Source of the DNA: Gymnogyps californianus
Lineage: Eukaryota; Chordata; Aves; Accipitriformes; Cathartidae
NCBI RefSeq assembly: GCF_018139145.2
Contig: NC_059471.1
Coordinates: 65,606,020 to 65,670,019, forward strand
Length of the DNA: 64,000 nt
Reading direction: 5' to 3'
A program made the position numbers and the translations under genes. Below the pieces are notes generated by a model. The model had not been told where the DNA came from, ran no database searches, and saw nothing but the letters and a program-made list of their open reading frames with translations. Below, one piece after another: positions 36,501-49,475 of this stretch. Position 1 is the first letter of the stretch. The number at the start of each line of letters is the position of its first letter.

Positions 36501-38569
36501 TGCAAGCTGCACCTCCTCAGTTCAAAGGCAAGGCGTGCTCCATGTTCAAACAGGTTTCTACATGTGAGCTTATTATCTAAGTTCCCAGTGTAGTCGCTGA
36601 GGCATAACCAACACAAGGCTTAACTCAGTTGCCCCCACATCCTTGCTGACCTCCAGTTCAGAATTGGGCAGAAGGAAATGAGTCTTCTGCAGGTCACGTG
36701 CTATCCGCCGGCTCTGTACAGATGCCTCAGACATCTCAAATGGCACTACGTTTCTGTGGGTGAACAACTTACTCAAACTCTTTGTATCCCTTAACAAAGA
36801 CCTCCCAGACACGTCCCTAACCATGTTGCTGTGAAGTCACAAGAGTTAGATGTACCAATTTAGCCAGTCTTGCTGGGTCACAGCCCGCTGCGTTTGCAAG
36901 TGACGTGGGATCATCGCTTCCACTATTCTGCTACAAGTAGACACTCACGTTTGGTCAGTTCGATGCTGCCTAAGCTCCACTTTGGGCCTCAACCAGTTGC
37001 CTAAGCCCCACTTTGGGCCTCAACCAGTTACTCATACTTTGGCAACTACTTCAGGGTAAATAGTTAGGACTGTATTGACTAGATCTCAGCTGGCTACAAT
37101 GGGATCTTGGAGGCGCAGCACACACGGACACCTGAATTGATGCATTTCGGTCTGGAATTGAATCTCCCCCAAACTGTTTCCTCTGAGGTGGCTGCGGTTA
37201 GAGCAATGCTAATAGAAGCTAATCTGTTCTGAAGGGCTGGCTGTATGAGCCTGACCTCAGGACTGTGCTGTCTGATCCCAGCTGGCCTGGAGGAGAGACT
37301 GTAAAGGTGGAACAACAGGTGATGGTTGATATTGACCTAAAACTAGAATCTTCTTGGATGTTGCAAGCTACTAATGCTTGTACAATGAGTGGGAGAATTG
37401 AGGGTTGGATAGGGTCATTACAGGATGGGTGCAAGGTAAGATGTAAATGTTGTAAACTCAAGCATTTCTAGAAAGGGTTTCTTGGCCCTCCAGTAGGAGT
37501 TTAAAGAAGCTACTTCACCTGCATTGATGGATTTCAACTTTGTCCTTCCTGACAAAAGTTTTACTTTTGAAAGTCTTCTTCCTTTTGGTTTCTGCCCAAA
37601 GATGCCTATAATGTGTTCCTTGCTATGTCTATGTGTGAAGAACTCCCATGGAAAATGAAAATCGTGGTATTTTTGTTAAAAAAAGTTTCTCTGGGAATTA
37701 AAAAAAATTACGGGGACTTGTTTTGTGGTTGATCATAAATCCATAATCAATATTCATTTCATAGAGGCAGACCTCAGAAATCACTCCAATGATATGCTTT
37801 CGCCAAATATATTTTGACTTTGAAATAATCAAATTATCCAGACAAACTTAGAGCCGTATCAGATCAAATTCAAACTAATATGGGAACATTGGCAGCATGA
37901 TATACTCTCATTATAAACTGGTCATTAATGCCTCATTAAATAATATATAGAGACTTTGAACATTTATCCAAATAAATTGTTGTTTTGAAAGTCAGTTAAA
38001 TGATAGCTGGAAAAGAAAATAATGTGATTGCTGTTAAAACACTGACTTGTATTCATGAGCTAACAGCCATATCAATAACACTGCTTGCCTGCCTGGTGAA
38101 TTCCAGGGTTTCTTTCTTTTATTTATTTAGGAAACTCATGTTCCTTAAAGATGTGATGATATATCAACAGAGAGACTTTTGTTAATATGTCCAAAGTCAC
38201 AAATATTTTTTATTATCACTAGAAATTAGAGAGGGTTTTTCAATTTCTTATGTTCTTAAACTAGATGTTGCCCAGTATCTGCCTGCCCATAATGCTTATC
38301 TGTAGAGTCACATCACATCCGGATGATGTAATTTGTTATCTAGATGAATAAACCTACACAGACCACTTCAAGATGGTAAAGGGTGGAATCAGCAGTAGTA
38401 TGGAAAAAAAGAGCATATATTTATTTTCCCTAATATAGACAGAGTCTACAAAAGGAAGGGCTTTTCTTGTAACAGGTCTGAAAGAAAGATTAGTGGCTAC
38501 TTGGTTGTCCTTGTTTCCTTAAAAGCAGGAACCAGCTCAGACCTAACCATTTCTGAATCTTCCAGTTCT
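33521..38569. other. Unique AT-rich intergenic DNA
   Basis: No gene recognised. It contains a two-copy 31-bp tandem duplication at 36967-37028 and assorted short T or A tracts. AT-rich throughout, especially 37640-38010. Confidence 0.55.
36967..37028. repeat. 31-bp tandem duplication, two copies
   Basis: Units at 36967-36997 and 36998-37028 begin TGCCTAAGCTCCACTTTGGG and TGCCTAAGCCCCACTTTGGG; they differ at one base. Confidence 0.92.
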
Positions 38570-38589
38570 GCTGCTGGTACCTACAATAG

Positions 38590-38723
38590 AGATGTGGTTT
38601 TTATGACAGTGGGACCTATTTGAGGATCAAGAACTGCTGGGAAGAGAGATGATCCACCTGACCAAGGAGGGCAAAAGCATCGTAGCCAACAGGCTAGCTA
38701 ATGTGGCGTGAAGAACTTTAAAC
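38590..38723 (+). pseudogene. CR1 ORF1 C-terminal remnant
   Basis: With frame changes allowed, the sequence reads DVVFMTVGP, then DLFEDQELLGRE, then IHLTKEGKSIVANRLANVA, a premature TGA, and RTLN with the original stop TAG. These are the closing motifs of the CR1 ORF1 esterase region. Confidence 0.75.
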
Positions 38724-38769
38724 TAGGAATGACAGGAGAGGGAGGTGATGACCACATTAAAGTGAGGAA

Positions 38770-40831
38770 GTGGTGGACTGGGTTGGCAAACAAAGGGTGC
38801 AGGGTGATATGGACAAGAGAGACCTTGTAAACAACAAAATAGGACTGAAAGGGCCTCATCCTAAGTGTATACACATAAATAAGGAAGTGCATACAGGACA
38901 GCATGGTGGGGAAAGCTCTTACTTTTTCTGGGCCATCAGCACACTTGGGTGCCTTTCTGAAGTGCCTGTATGCTCATGCATGCAGCACGGGAACAAACAG
39001 GAAGGGTTTAGAGGTCTGCGTGCACTTGCAGGGCTACGATCATGTGGGGATCACAGAGATGTGGTGGGATAGCTCATGTGCCTGGAGTGCTGCAATGGAT
39101 GGATACAAGCTCATTAGAGGGGACAGGCTAGGAAGACAAGGAGAGGGAGTTACCATTTATGAGAGAGAACAGTGGGACTGCATGGAGCTCTGCCTAGGAA
39201 AGGATGATGAGCCAGCTTAGAGCATGGGTGATGTTGCAGTGGGTATCTGCTATACACTGCCTGATCAGGAAGAAGTAGAAGATGAAACTTTGTCAGAAAA
39301 CTGGAAGAAGTGGACTTCAGGATCCTTAGAAGAGGGAGCAGGTCAAAAAGCTGGACAACAAGCCCAGACTTCATGAGACCAGAATTCAGCCTCTTCAGGG
39401 ATCTGCTTGGAATAATTCTATGGGACATGGCCCTGGAGAGAAAAGGAGTTCAGGAGAGTTGGTTGATATTGAAGGATTGCTTCCTCCTAGCTCAAGAATG
39501 GTCTATCCCACTGGTACTGAATGCATCCTTCACCTCAGTTTTTAATAGTAAGATCGTCCTTCGGAAGTCTGGGGACCCAGAGACCAGTGGGAAAGTCTGG
39601 AGCAAGACTTACCTTTGGTAGAAGAAGATCAGGTTAGAGAATACTTAAGCAAACTGGACATACATAAGTCCATGGGGCCTGATGGGATGCACCCATGAGT
39701 GCTGAGGGACCTGGCAGATGTCATTGCGAGGCCACCCTCGATTATCTTTGAATGATAATGGTGACTGGGAGAGGTGCCTGAGGACTGGAGGAAAGCAAAT
39801 GTCACTCCTATCTTCAAGAAAGGCAAGAAGGAGGACCCAGGGAACTAGAGGCTGGTCAGCCTCACCTTGATCCCTGGAAAGGTGATGGAAGGATCCTGGA
39901 AACCATTTCCAGGTGCTTGAAGGACAAGAAAGTGATGGTGAGTAGTCAGCATCAACCTGATAACCTAGTATGATGAAATGACTGGCTTGGTAGATGAATG
40001 GAGAGCAGTAGGTGTTGTCTACCTAGACTTCAGTAAGGCTTTTGATACTGTCTCCCATAGGATCTTCATAGAGATGCTGATGAAGTATGGGCTGGATGAG
40101 CAGACAGTGAGGTGGATTGACAACTGACTGAATGGCTGGGCCCAGAGGGTGGTGGTCAGTGGTATGAAGTCTGGTTGGAGGCCAGTAACCAGTAGTGTAC
40201 CCCAGGAATCAATACTGGGTCTGATCCTGTTTAACATCTTCCTTAATGATCTGGATGATGGGGCAGAGTGCACCCTCAGCAAATCTGCAGTTGACACAAA
40301 ACTGGGAAGAGTGGCTAATATGCCAGAGGCTCGTGCTGCCATCCAGAGGGACCTTGACAGGCTGGAGAAATGGGCTGACAGGAACCTCATGAAGTTCAAC
40401 AAGGAGAAGTGCAAAGTTCTGCACCTGGGGAGGAACAACCCCAGGCACCAGTACATGCTGGGGGCTGCCCAGCTGGAAAGCAGCTCTGCAGCAAAGGACC
40501 TGGGACTCTGAGCCAGCAATGTGCCTTTGCCTCAAAGAAGGTGAATGGTATCTTGGGCTGCATTAGGAGGAGTGTTGCCAACAGGTGGAGAGAGGTGATC
40601 CTTCCCCTCTACTCAGCACTGGTGAGGCTACACCTGGAGTACTGTGTCCAGTTCTGGGCTCCTCAGTACAAGAGAGATATGGAGCTACTGGAGAGAGTCC
40701 AGAGGAGGGCTACAAAGACGATTAAAGGACTGGAGCACCTCCCATATGAGGACAGACTGAGAGAGCTGGGACTGTTCAGCCTGGAGAAGAGAAGGGTCAG
40801 GAGGATCTCATTCATGTGTGTAAATACCTGA
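38770..40831 (+). pseudogene. CR1 ORF2 remnant (endonuclease and RT)
   Basis: Fragments in several frames give GITEMWWDSS and AAMDGYKLIRGDR (endonuclease), [85 protein letters not shown] and [12 protein letters not shown] (RT). The C-terminal block has [58 protein letters not shown] and [18 protein letters not shown]. The RT box that should read FADDTKL is SAVDTKL, so the first aspartate of the pair is valine. Stops interrupt it at several points between 39660 and 40130. Confidence 0.88.
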
Positions 40832-41145
40832 AGGGAGGGTGCAAAGAGAACGGAGACAGGCTCTCTTCAGTGGTGCCCGGTGACAGGACAAGAAGCAATG
40901 GGCACAAACTGAAACACAGGAAATTCCTTTTAAACCTAAGAAAAGACTTTATGGAAAGGGTGGCCAAGCACTTGGCACAAGTTGCCCAGAGAGGTTGTGG
41001 AGTCTCCATCCTTGGAGACATTCAAAACCCCACTGAGCACAGTCCTGAGCAACCTGCTGTAGCTGGCCCTGCTCCAAGCAGGCTGGACTCGACAGGCTCC
41101 AGGGGTGCCCTCCAGCATCAACTGTTTTGTGATTCTGTGCAATAG

Positions 41146-42083
41146 CTTTTTGATGGCAATGCTTTGCAAAGTGTCAGTGTTGGTTAGGACATGAATTATT
41201 GGTCTCTTAAAGTGGCTTTAAAAAGGTGGAATATTCAAAGATAGAAATACCAGTGCCTGATATTTTAAATCAGTGTAAGTCTTATCCTCTCTGAAACTTG
41301 TAGCCTCTAGACCTCCTACTATACTAGAAGTTTACATGCTGTGACAAAAACTTTTGCTTTTGAAATGAAATCTTCACAGACCATGTGCTACTGCTCCTGT
41401 GTGCTGCTCTACATGCTTCCTTTTCATACTGGTCCCTCTGTGATTCCAATGAGATTGTAGCCCCATGTGGACCTCTAGCTCCTCCTTTCTGTTCCCCTTA
41501 CTGCATGTGTTACTGTACAGGCACTTCAGACAGGCACCCGTTTGTGCTGATCATCCAGAAAAAGTGCAATGTGCTGTGGCTCCATTTCTGACCTGCATGC
41601 CTGAGTTCCCCTGCTTAGATATAATTTAAGAAGTTGAGGGCCAGTGTGGTGCAGAGAGAGTGAAAACTGGAATTGGTAGGTCTATATGACACCTTGTAAT
41701 GCCATGCCATGCAGACTCACTGGTACACAGAAGCAGAAAAGTTGTGTTTGCATGGACTCTGTGCAGGTTAATAAGTTCTTATGATACAGAGATTATTCAT
41801 TTTGATGCAGCAAAAAGTTCACATAGCTGTGCTGCTTCCAAAGTGGGCTGGCTCACATCTAGACATCAACCGTGTTTGTACAGAGTTTACGAGCGTTTCC
41901 AGTTCTGGGGAGTAGGGCTGAAGCGGTTGAGATGTTCATGAATCCAAATTGATAAAGATGCTGCCAGAAGCTGACAGGTGAGATACTGCAAGACCCAACT
42001 CTAACTTGCAGGTGTGTGGTCCTGAACATAGAAAGTAGAATTTTTCTTTTAGGAAACTAGGATGGGTTTTGTCAGGGAAATAG
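41146..42083. other. Unique intergenic DNA
   Basis: No gene or repeat recognised. Confidence 0.55.
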
Positions 42084-42588
42084 GGCCAGATCCAGCAGCC
42101 CAAGAGAGGTAAGGCTGCAACAGCTCCATGCCCCCAGGTCCAACCAGTAGGAAGGCTCAGCATCCACTCCCAGTAGAAACACGTACACAGAGCACACGTA
42201 CGCACCACATCTGTATATATATGGCTGGCCACACAGGTCAACCCAGACAGACACACAGAGCACTCATATGAATACAGGCAGCACCAACGGCCTCACCCTA
42301 CTCCTCTCTCTGGCTGAGCAGGATGGGCAGGTCACTAGTGAGAGGATACCTACACACATGTACAAGATGGATCCCTCCAGCCGCTGGGCTCAGACACTCA
42401 GTCTGCCCCGTAGCCGGCCCCTGAATCCCCGTCTCCCCAGTTGCTGCCACCTGGACGTACGAGCCCCCAAGGCTGCAGCCCCTCTGTAGTTGCTGGCCCA
42501 GACCATCTCACTCATCCCCCACACCCACCCCAAGCTGGCTGGGACTCCTCTGGTCCCCCACCAGCCACCACCCATGATTTAACACTTA

Positions 42589-42608
42589 GACACACACACA
42601 CACACACA
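42589..42608 (+). repeat. (AC)n microsatellite inside copy A
   Basis: About ten AC units. Copy B has a much longer array at the same place. Confidence 0.95.
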
Positions 42609-42712
42609 TGGGTCTCACTTCTAGAGAACCCCAGACCCCAGTGTCTCTCTGGCAGCTGGTGGGACTCCCCTGGTCCCACTGATAACCTGCTCCTCCCGTG
42701 GTCTCACCCTTA

Positions 42713-42713
<1 letters not shown>

Positions 42714-42757
<44 letters not shown>

Positions 42758-42794
42758 AGGCAGGCAGGCAGACAGACAGACACACAGACAGACG
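42714..42794 (+). repeat. (GGCA)n/(GACA)n microsatellite inside copy A
   Basis: About a dozen GGCA units with one GGAA interruption, followed by GACA units. Longer than the corresponding array in copy B (59460-59511). Confidence 0.95.
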
Positions 42795-43580
42795 CCTGGT
42801 TCCCAGGCCACTTCACGTACTCGCAGGTATCTTTGCATGTGCTCACACACTCACCAGCACACCCACACTCGCTGCAGCTGCTGCCACCACAGCCACATGC
42901 GCCTCTGTGACCGGAGGTCCCACTCTGGTTGCTGCACTCAGACCCCGTAACACACATGTGCACACAAACCAGAGAGCCGGCACCCAGGAAAGGAGAAAGG
43001 AATTTAGTTACGGAATAAAACAGACTGCACTGATCAGGCAAAGGGCATGGACAGACAAGTGTACTGACCAGCTCCCTATTTACATGCATCTGTCCCATTT
43101 TATCGGCTTATCCCTCTGTTTTCCCACATTTGTTCCTTCCCCAAATCACCTAGAGGCCTCCCTTCTCCACCTTTGCTTCCTGCCCTAAGCATCCCATAGT
43201 TACTCCTGGGAAATCCTAAAATACTCTTTCCCTGCACCCCATAACGTGTCCCATCCCTAGGCAGCAGTCTCCCTCAGTCCAAAAGGTGCTCAGGCAGTGA
43301 CCCATCTTGCTGGGTTTCACTCCTGGACACTAGGACTGAGGCTGTCCTGGCACAGTCCTGAGACAGGGTTTTCCTCTCCCTGAGTCCCTAATTTGGGTTC
43401 CCCCTGCTCACCGTTGTGCCTCTGTGCTCCTCTGGGCTTGCGGATGTTGGTCTTTGATGGGCTGACGCCCCCTGGGATGGGCCTGTAAGTAGTCAGGCAT
43501 GGTACTATTTGGGTGCTTCCAACTGCTGTTGTCTCTCTGTGCTCCCTTGTGGGTGCACAGGGAAGCTTTATAACCTAACT

Positions 43581-46500
43581 GATTGTATCTCAGACTGATT
43601 TTAGTCAGGTAGATTGCTCTGTGTACATGCCTGTCTCCTTTGGTTGTAAAGAAAGCTGGAGGTGGCCACCAGAGATTTGGGCATGGCACTTCCAGGTGTT
43701 CCAGACCTTGGTTCCAGACCAAGTGAGAGGAACCTGCCTCTGGGCTGATGGTGTGTCAGGAGGAGACCCAGACTGAAGAGTATCCCCCAAAATGCCTACA
43801 ACTGAACATAGGGAAGAGTTGAATTGACTTCCCAAGGTGAGTCTTGGCCCTTCCCCCTTGCTCTGGGATGTCCCAGCTGAGAACTAGCCCAATGCCTGTC
43901 CATGAAGGTGAGCTGCTATGCTGTGTTTATTATTCTGTGCTGTATTGTTAACAATTAGAAGAGGGTCACTCTTTTGCTTTTATAATTTGGTTAAAGATGC
44001 TTTAAAACAAAGCAAAAAGTCACCTAATATTTGGCACTGCTGTGCTGGGGTTTGTTAGACATGTCCCAAGCCTTGAAGGTTACAAAGGGAGGGATATCTT
44101 GTCATGGCAAGGGATTCTCCGAGTAAGGGCAGGCTTGTCACATCAGGCTTCCAGGGAACTTTAGCATGGAAAATGGCATGTTCATAGTCTTCGCCCAGAG
44201 TCAAGCAGCAGTGAAGAGAATTAGGAAGGTGGTTGAAGTTTTAAAATTCTAACTTTCGGTTTAAATGTCAAATTATATGTTCTGTAATGTTCTGTCAAAT
44301 TGTATGTTCTGTAATGGGTGATTTGAAGTTCCTGTCCTTAAATACCTTAAATACTCCAACCTTACCTAGACAGGTAGGCTGAAACATTTGCAGTGTTAGT
44401 TTGTAAGTCTAGTTGCAGAAATGTTTAAAACTCTAGCACTTCTTTTAACTGCTTATTTTCCAGGTATGATCTGGGAAAGGCAAGAGACAGTGAGTGGGGG
44501 AGGCAGAGGTTCCTATTTGCCATGCCCAGGTGCTTGCTGAGCTCTTTTTCTGAATGACTCAGTACAGTACAGATGATGAAGTAGTTTCTAAGAAAAAAAT
44601 TGATCTATTGTGCACTAATGTATTTTTCAAGGAAAATCCCTTCTGAGTCATCACAAATGTTCTGTAATAGTTACTAGAGGACCTATTTTCCACCCATAAA
44701 TAGTTTCTTTTATACTTAACTTCAAAAGCCAGTATCTTTCCGGCTTGGAATTAAACTCGAAGTGTTGCTTTATCAGACCATTTGTTGTTGCAGTAGCTGG
44801 TTGATTACAGATGTACATCTTTTTTTTTCTTCTGGTCTTTTTAGAGGGCCAATCACTATGGTAACCACATTACAGAAAATTGCTTGGTCTTCTTAAAATA
44901 CCCTTCAGAAAAAGGTCATTTGTTATTAACATTTTCTGACTAAACTCGAAATGTTAACAATATCAAGAATATTGTTGCTGCTTCTATCCTTACATAGTTT
45001 TTTTCTTTACCATGCACCTTTCAGTTAACTATCAAAACAGGACAAAATATTAAGACTCCAAAACAATTGTAAAGCTGCAGACTTTTGAGTATGTTTTGAA
45101 ATATCAAGATTTGCTCACGTTGCTCTGTTTCGGCTGCTGGCGTGCACAGCTTTGTTTCATTGTTTTTGTTTCTCTGATTCTGAGAAAAATCCTGGCTGAA
45201 GTTACTCTTTCAACCTCTGCATGCTACGATTGAAAGGAAGGGGCAGGCATATGGCTATTATAGACAGCCGTCTGTTGCTGAATTATGAAATAGCTGTTCT
45301 GGATAGTCATTTAAAAGCCTGGAAATGGCTGGTTAAAGGTTTCTACTCTCAGGGTAAAACGCATCCAAGGGGTGTTAGATGGGAAAAATCAGGTCTGATT
45401 GTAATAATAGGGTCCTAGCCTGTGAAGTGAGAACACACGAAGTTGTTCTCTTTCTGGCGTACGCCACTTGTGTTCTGCTTGATTGGACACGTTGTTTCTT
45501 TGCCATTTTACATTATCTACATTGCCGGCAAAGGATTCTCACATTTGTATAGTTTTCTTGTTTTGCAGATAGCTATTTGCAGCTTTTCTCCAAGCCCAGT
45601 AAACAATTAAAAAAAAAATCCCCTTTCTTGGAGTTCCATCATTTTGGAATTGACAAACAAGTTAAAAAGGCTGCCAAAAGAAAGCAGGAGTTGGAGGAAG
45701 TTAATTTGCGTTGATGCGTGCATGCCACTGATAGCAAGTTATGCCTATGACATTCTGACATCGCCTCTCAAAAAAGAGAAAGAGTGGAGTGGAGTGAAAG
45801 ACTAAGAGGATGTTCATTTAATTGGAAAGCCTACTGAGATCTGAGGCAGCTGAGGCAAAGGATGCACCCTTTTTCTGCACAATGGCATTGGCTGAAGGTT
45901 GTATATAAGGTGGCCTTATTAAAGTGACAAGGCAATTTAATTCTTTTGTGCACAATGATTCTACTTCATTGATTTACAATGGGAAGGATATAATTTTGCT
46001 AGTGTTGGCAAAAAGCTCAAATGTCAGGCTTTTCAAATTGCCATACTTGCCTTGTTCAGGATGAATAATGAATAAGTCACCTTTTGTCTACAGTTAAATA
46101 TTCTTGAATAAATACAAAGAACATAAAAGACATAAATGATTGCCTGATTTATATTTAAAATAAAGATCAACATTGTGATAAATGGTTGAAAATGCTTAGT
46201 GTGAAGTAATATGACTATGCTGATAATTATATTATCAATTAAGGGGCAGCCCAGGTGTGGAGTGTTATAGAATGGATGGCAAAGAGAAACCCCCAGTGTG
46301 GAACATGCCAAACTTGGCTGTCTGGAAAGGGGGCGGGGGGAGTGAAGACACCCTTTGCTATGCAGGGGATCTCATGTTTAAAATTGGACCATTTAATGTA
46401 CTGAAACATCCATTCTCTCAGGAATCTGTAGCTGTTGCTTCTTGCTTTGTCGTTAGCAGGATACATTGGTCTCATGTCTGGAAACAGATTTTGCTCCATT

Positions 46501-49401
46501 TATTCCTGATGGTTTGGGTGGGCAGAGAATACTGCTCATCATTTCTCAGGATCTGTCTTTATTCAGAGAGGAACAGGTCTTAAAGACCTGGTAAGTCCAG
46601 TATTCATAACTGGCAATGTTGTCAAGGCCTCAGTAAAAGAGCTGGAACAACTTTAAAGAAGATACAAAAATATGCCGAATACTCCTCAACATCTGACTCC
46701 TAGACCATGAGCAACAGGCCTTGCCTCCGTATGCACAAGCATACAGCCTCCAGTTTGGCTAAAGTAATTGTGTTAAAACCATGCCTACTCCTGATCTGTT
46801 GTTCTTCCTCTTTTAGAAAGCTTTGTTTGTCTTATTAAATTTCTCAATGTCTTAAACAAGAAGATCAGAAAGATGGTGGATTAGACACTTCTGTTAGATA
46901 AAACGTATGCTTTGAACTTGTAGTAGGGCAGCAGGCAGTCTCAGAAGTAGCTGGCTGGCATGAGAGTGTGATATGGTGAAGATCTTAGGATGCTGTACAT
47001 GGAAATGGAAGACAGAGTACAATGGAGTAGGTACAACATATGCCTGGGTCCTACAGTACTGAGATCATGATGATGGAAGAAAGGATCATAGTGCTTACAT
47101 GCGAGGAGGCCTTACAAAGGTGCTGCAGGCAACTTCAACACCCCCATAGTATAACATGTGCAACTTTACAGCTAATCACATACTTTAATTCTATGTATGT
47201 ATGTCTGAGAGAGGGGGATTTCTGGGACTCTTAAAAAAGCCCCAAAACCAACCACCTCAAAAAAGCTTTCAGAAATGCTCAGTGTGACACTAAGTTGCCA
47301 TCAAGAGGTGATCATCATCAGCAACAATTACATCCACCATCCAAACACCTTCCACTGAACAAACCAAGTATTATACAATAGTAGCAGACTGTAGCTCTCT
47401 AAATGAACCAGGTCAGGGCGTGGGGATTGCAGGAGGGTTTTACATGCATTGCTGACAGCAAAGATACAGTAAGATTCCTCAGCTTTGGGCAGGGGCAGCA
47501 TGTGCTCTTCTGTTTACTCTCTTCTGTGACATCTTTAATCTCTCCTTGTACCAGTCTTTCCTCCGTCCCTCCCCAGCCTCTCCTGTTCTCATCTTCTCAT
47601 TCTCGCACACATTTCCTTGTTCAGTGGGTCCCAATGTTCTCCTTTTCATCCCTTGTCCCAGATCCATAATCTCCAGAACTATCCTTGCTTCCCATGGGTG
47701 TATGCTCACATTTCTCCCTACATTTTTTTTCAGATCTCATTTCTCACTTCCATGGGGTGTGTTGCAATGCAAATTGAGAAGGAGCTATTTCACCCTCTTT
47801 CCTGCCCATTTGTTCCAAAAGCCCAACAAAGAACAGTAGCTCAAAAAAAGTGCTCTTGCCTTATCTGCTAGCAGTGTGCTGCTTGCTTATCTCCACACAG
47901 GATGATGGTAATGGCCAGTAATGTTGCCCAGGAGCAGAAACTAGCTTCTTCCGCTCTGTCCTGTAGTGTTAGGCCAGATGTTAAGAGTGACTAGTTTTTC
48001 CCTTGCTGCTAAGAGTTCTTGTGGGTGTCCTCCAGCCTCTCTATCACAGGTTTCTCACTACTTGACTGTTTTCTGAGGGAGTTTCTGTGCTGGCAGCTGG
48101 CATGTGAAAGCTTCAGGCACATCTAGTGTTTCCTGCTTTTTCTAAAGTATTGCTGGCTGATGATTCCTGTAGTACCTATTTCTGACATGGCTTTTAATTC
48201 CTAGAGCTGAGTAGTTTTAAAGTTATGTTAGATGTGATGTTAAATGACTCTTTTCCAGTAGGTCACTGTTAGAAAATAAAATCTAATTTCTTACGATGTT
48301 ATCTGAAAATCTATATGCATTGATAGGGACTTAGCATTCTGAAGCTGCCATTCAATAGGGTGAAGTCCCGACGTTATGTTATAAAGAAAGAAGCATATGA
48401 GAAGAACATGAACATCACATGCTACTTTTAGAGATTCTGAATAATTTTAAGCTACACATGGCTTAAAAACTCCTATTACAAAAAAATGCATTCAGTACGT
48501 GCTTCCATTTACCCGCATTGTATGGAATATCATAGCCTTGATTGTGCCTTTTTGTCTCAAGTTACTGCTACGGATCTAAATGACCAAGAAGCTGCTGTAC
48601 TTCTGGGTCTGTGGAAACAAACTGGCTTATGATGTCTTTGAGTCCCGCAATAATAGTACAGTTACTGTGGCTTTACTTGCAACAGGAGTCTGTTGTATGA
48701 GTAAGTGTGGTGAGCTACAAGGGGCAATGAAGGTAGATAGGAAAATACAGTATGTAATAACGTTCCTTTTGGACCCTGTGCAAAGTCAATTGATGCTTTA
48801 TCTACAGCAGTTGCTACATCATTGTCCCAATAAGGCTGCATGGGCCACCTTCTGCTCAACCCTTGTTTTCTCTGGTTTTGTTTGAGGTCCATCCAAGATC
48901 TTATGTTCTTCCTGAATGAAGATTATGATAAATCTTTTTCACTGATATTTTTGGGGGCTCCAGCTTCACAATATGACCATGAGATACAGGAATGAGGTGT
49001 GTTATCAGTATAATAAAAGCATCAGACTCTTTACGGAAAGCTTGCAAGAGACTGAAATAATGTGTCCTTGTTCACACACCTGTTGGCTATGGTTAATAAG
49101 AACCCCCCTGGCATTTGGTCTTCATTCTTTTTCTGTTTGTTGGGCCACTTGCTATCATGAAAAGCAAATGTAAAAGATTATCATGGACTTAACTGATAGT
49201 GTAATCAGAAGAATACACCGAGTTTGAACACTACCCCTCTGTAGGGGGAGAATGGGTGGATGAGACATACAACTGCTGTTCCAGTGAGGACCAAATGGGC
49301 ATCAAATTTTCATTTTTACCCAAAAGGAGACTTACAGAGGGCAACGATTTCCAAATCAATATCTGTTAAGCAAAAGAAATCAGTATACTATGACTATTTC
49401 G
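43581..49401. other. Unique AT-rich intergenic DNA
   Basis: No gene recognised. A 27-bp tandem duplication lies at 44267-44320. The stretch 45600-45960 is free of repeats and has the look of conserved noncoding DNA, but I cannot test this. Confidence 0.55.
44267..44320. repeat. 27-bp tandem duplication, imperfect
   Basis: Two adjacent units start GTCAAATTATATGTTCTGTA and GTCAAATTGTATGTTCTGTA. Confidence 0.85.
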
Positions 49402-49475
49402 TAGAATCATAGAATAGCCCAGGTTGGAAGGCACCTCGAAAGGTCACCTCGTCCAAACTTTTGTTCTAGTGCAAA
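49402..49475 (-). mobile_element. CR1 LINE 3'-end fragment, very short
   Basis: TAGAATCATAGAATAGCCCA followed by GGTTGGAAGGCACCTCGAAA is the reversed terminal part of a CR1 3' UTR. It is 5'-truncated after about 70 bp. Confidence 0.85.

Larger units (their letters stand above)
38570..41145 (+). mobile_element. CR1 LINE, long but heavily decayed
   Basis: The plus strand carries the end of ORF1 (near 38590-38722), ORF2 endonuclease and RT pieces, the ORF2 C-terminus and a 3' end near 41145 (GGCTGGACTCGACAGGCTCC ... TGTGATTCTG). Many stops and frameshifts split ORF2, so it is older or less constrained than the minus-strand copy at 16272. The 5' boundary is set where ORF1-like sequence becomes unrecognisable. 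No target duplication could be assigned. Confidence 0.9.
42084..43580 (-). mobile_element. Large LTR-like interspersed repeat, copy A
   Basis: About 1.5 kb that matches copy B (58799-60201) along its length and in the same orientation. Similarity starts at GCCAGATCCAGCAGCCC and stops at ATAACCTAAC, with unrelated flanks. Minus sense is suggested by a TTATAAAG box (reverse of CTTTATAA near 43565) and a decayed poly(A) region around 43008. It contains (CA)n at 42589-42608 and (GGCA/GACA)n at 42714-42794. No protein motif was found; the 170-codon minus ORF follows the simple repeats. I cannot name the family. A solo LTR or nonautonomous LTR element is the best guess. Confidence 0.7.

Noticed and set aside
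42586..43098. 170-codon minus-strand ORF and its twin at 59299-59817
   Set aside because: Frames run through CA and GGCA microsatellites and are repeated in both LTR-like copies. The translation is simple-sequence (CLPACLPACLPA, VCVCVC), not a protein.
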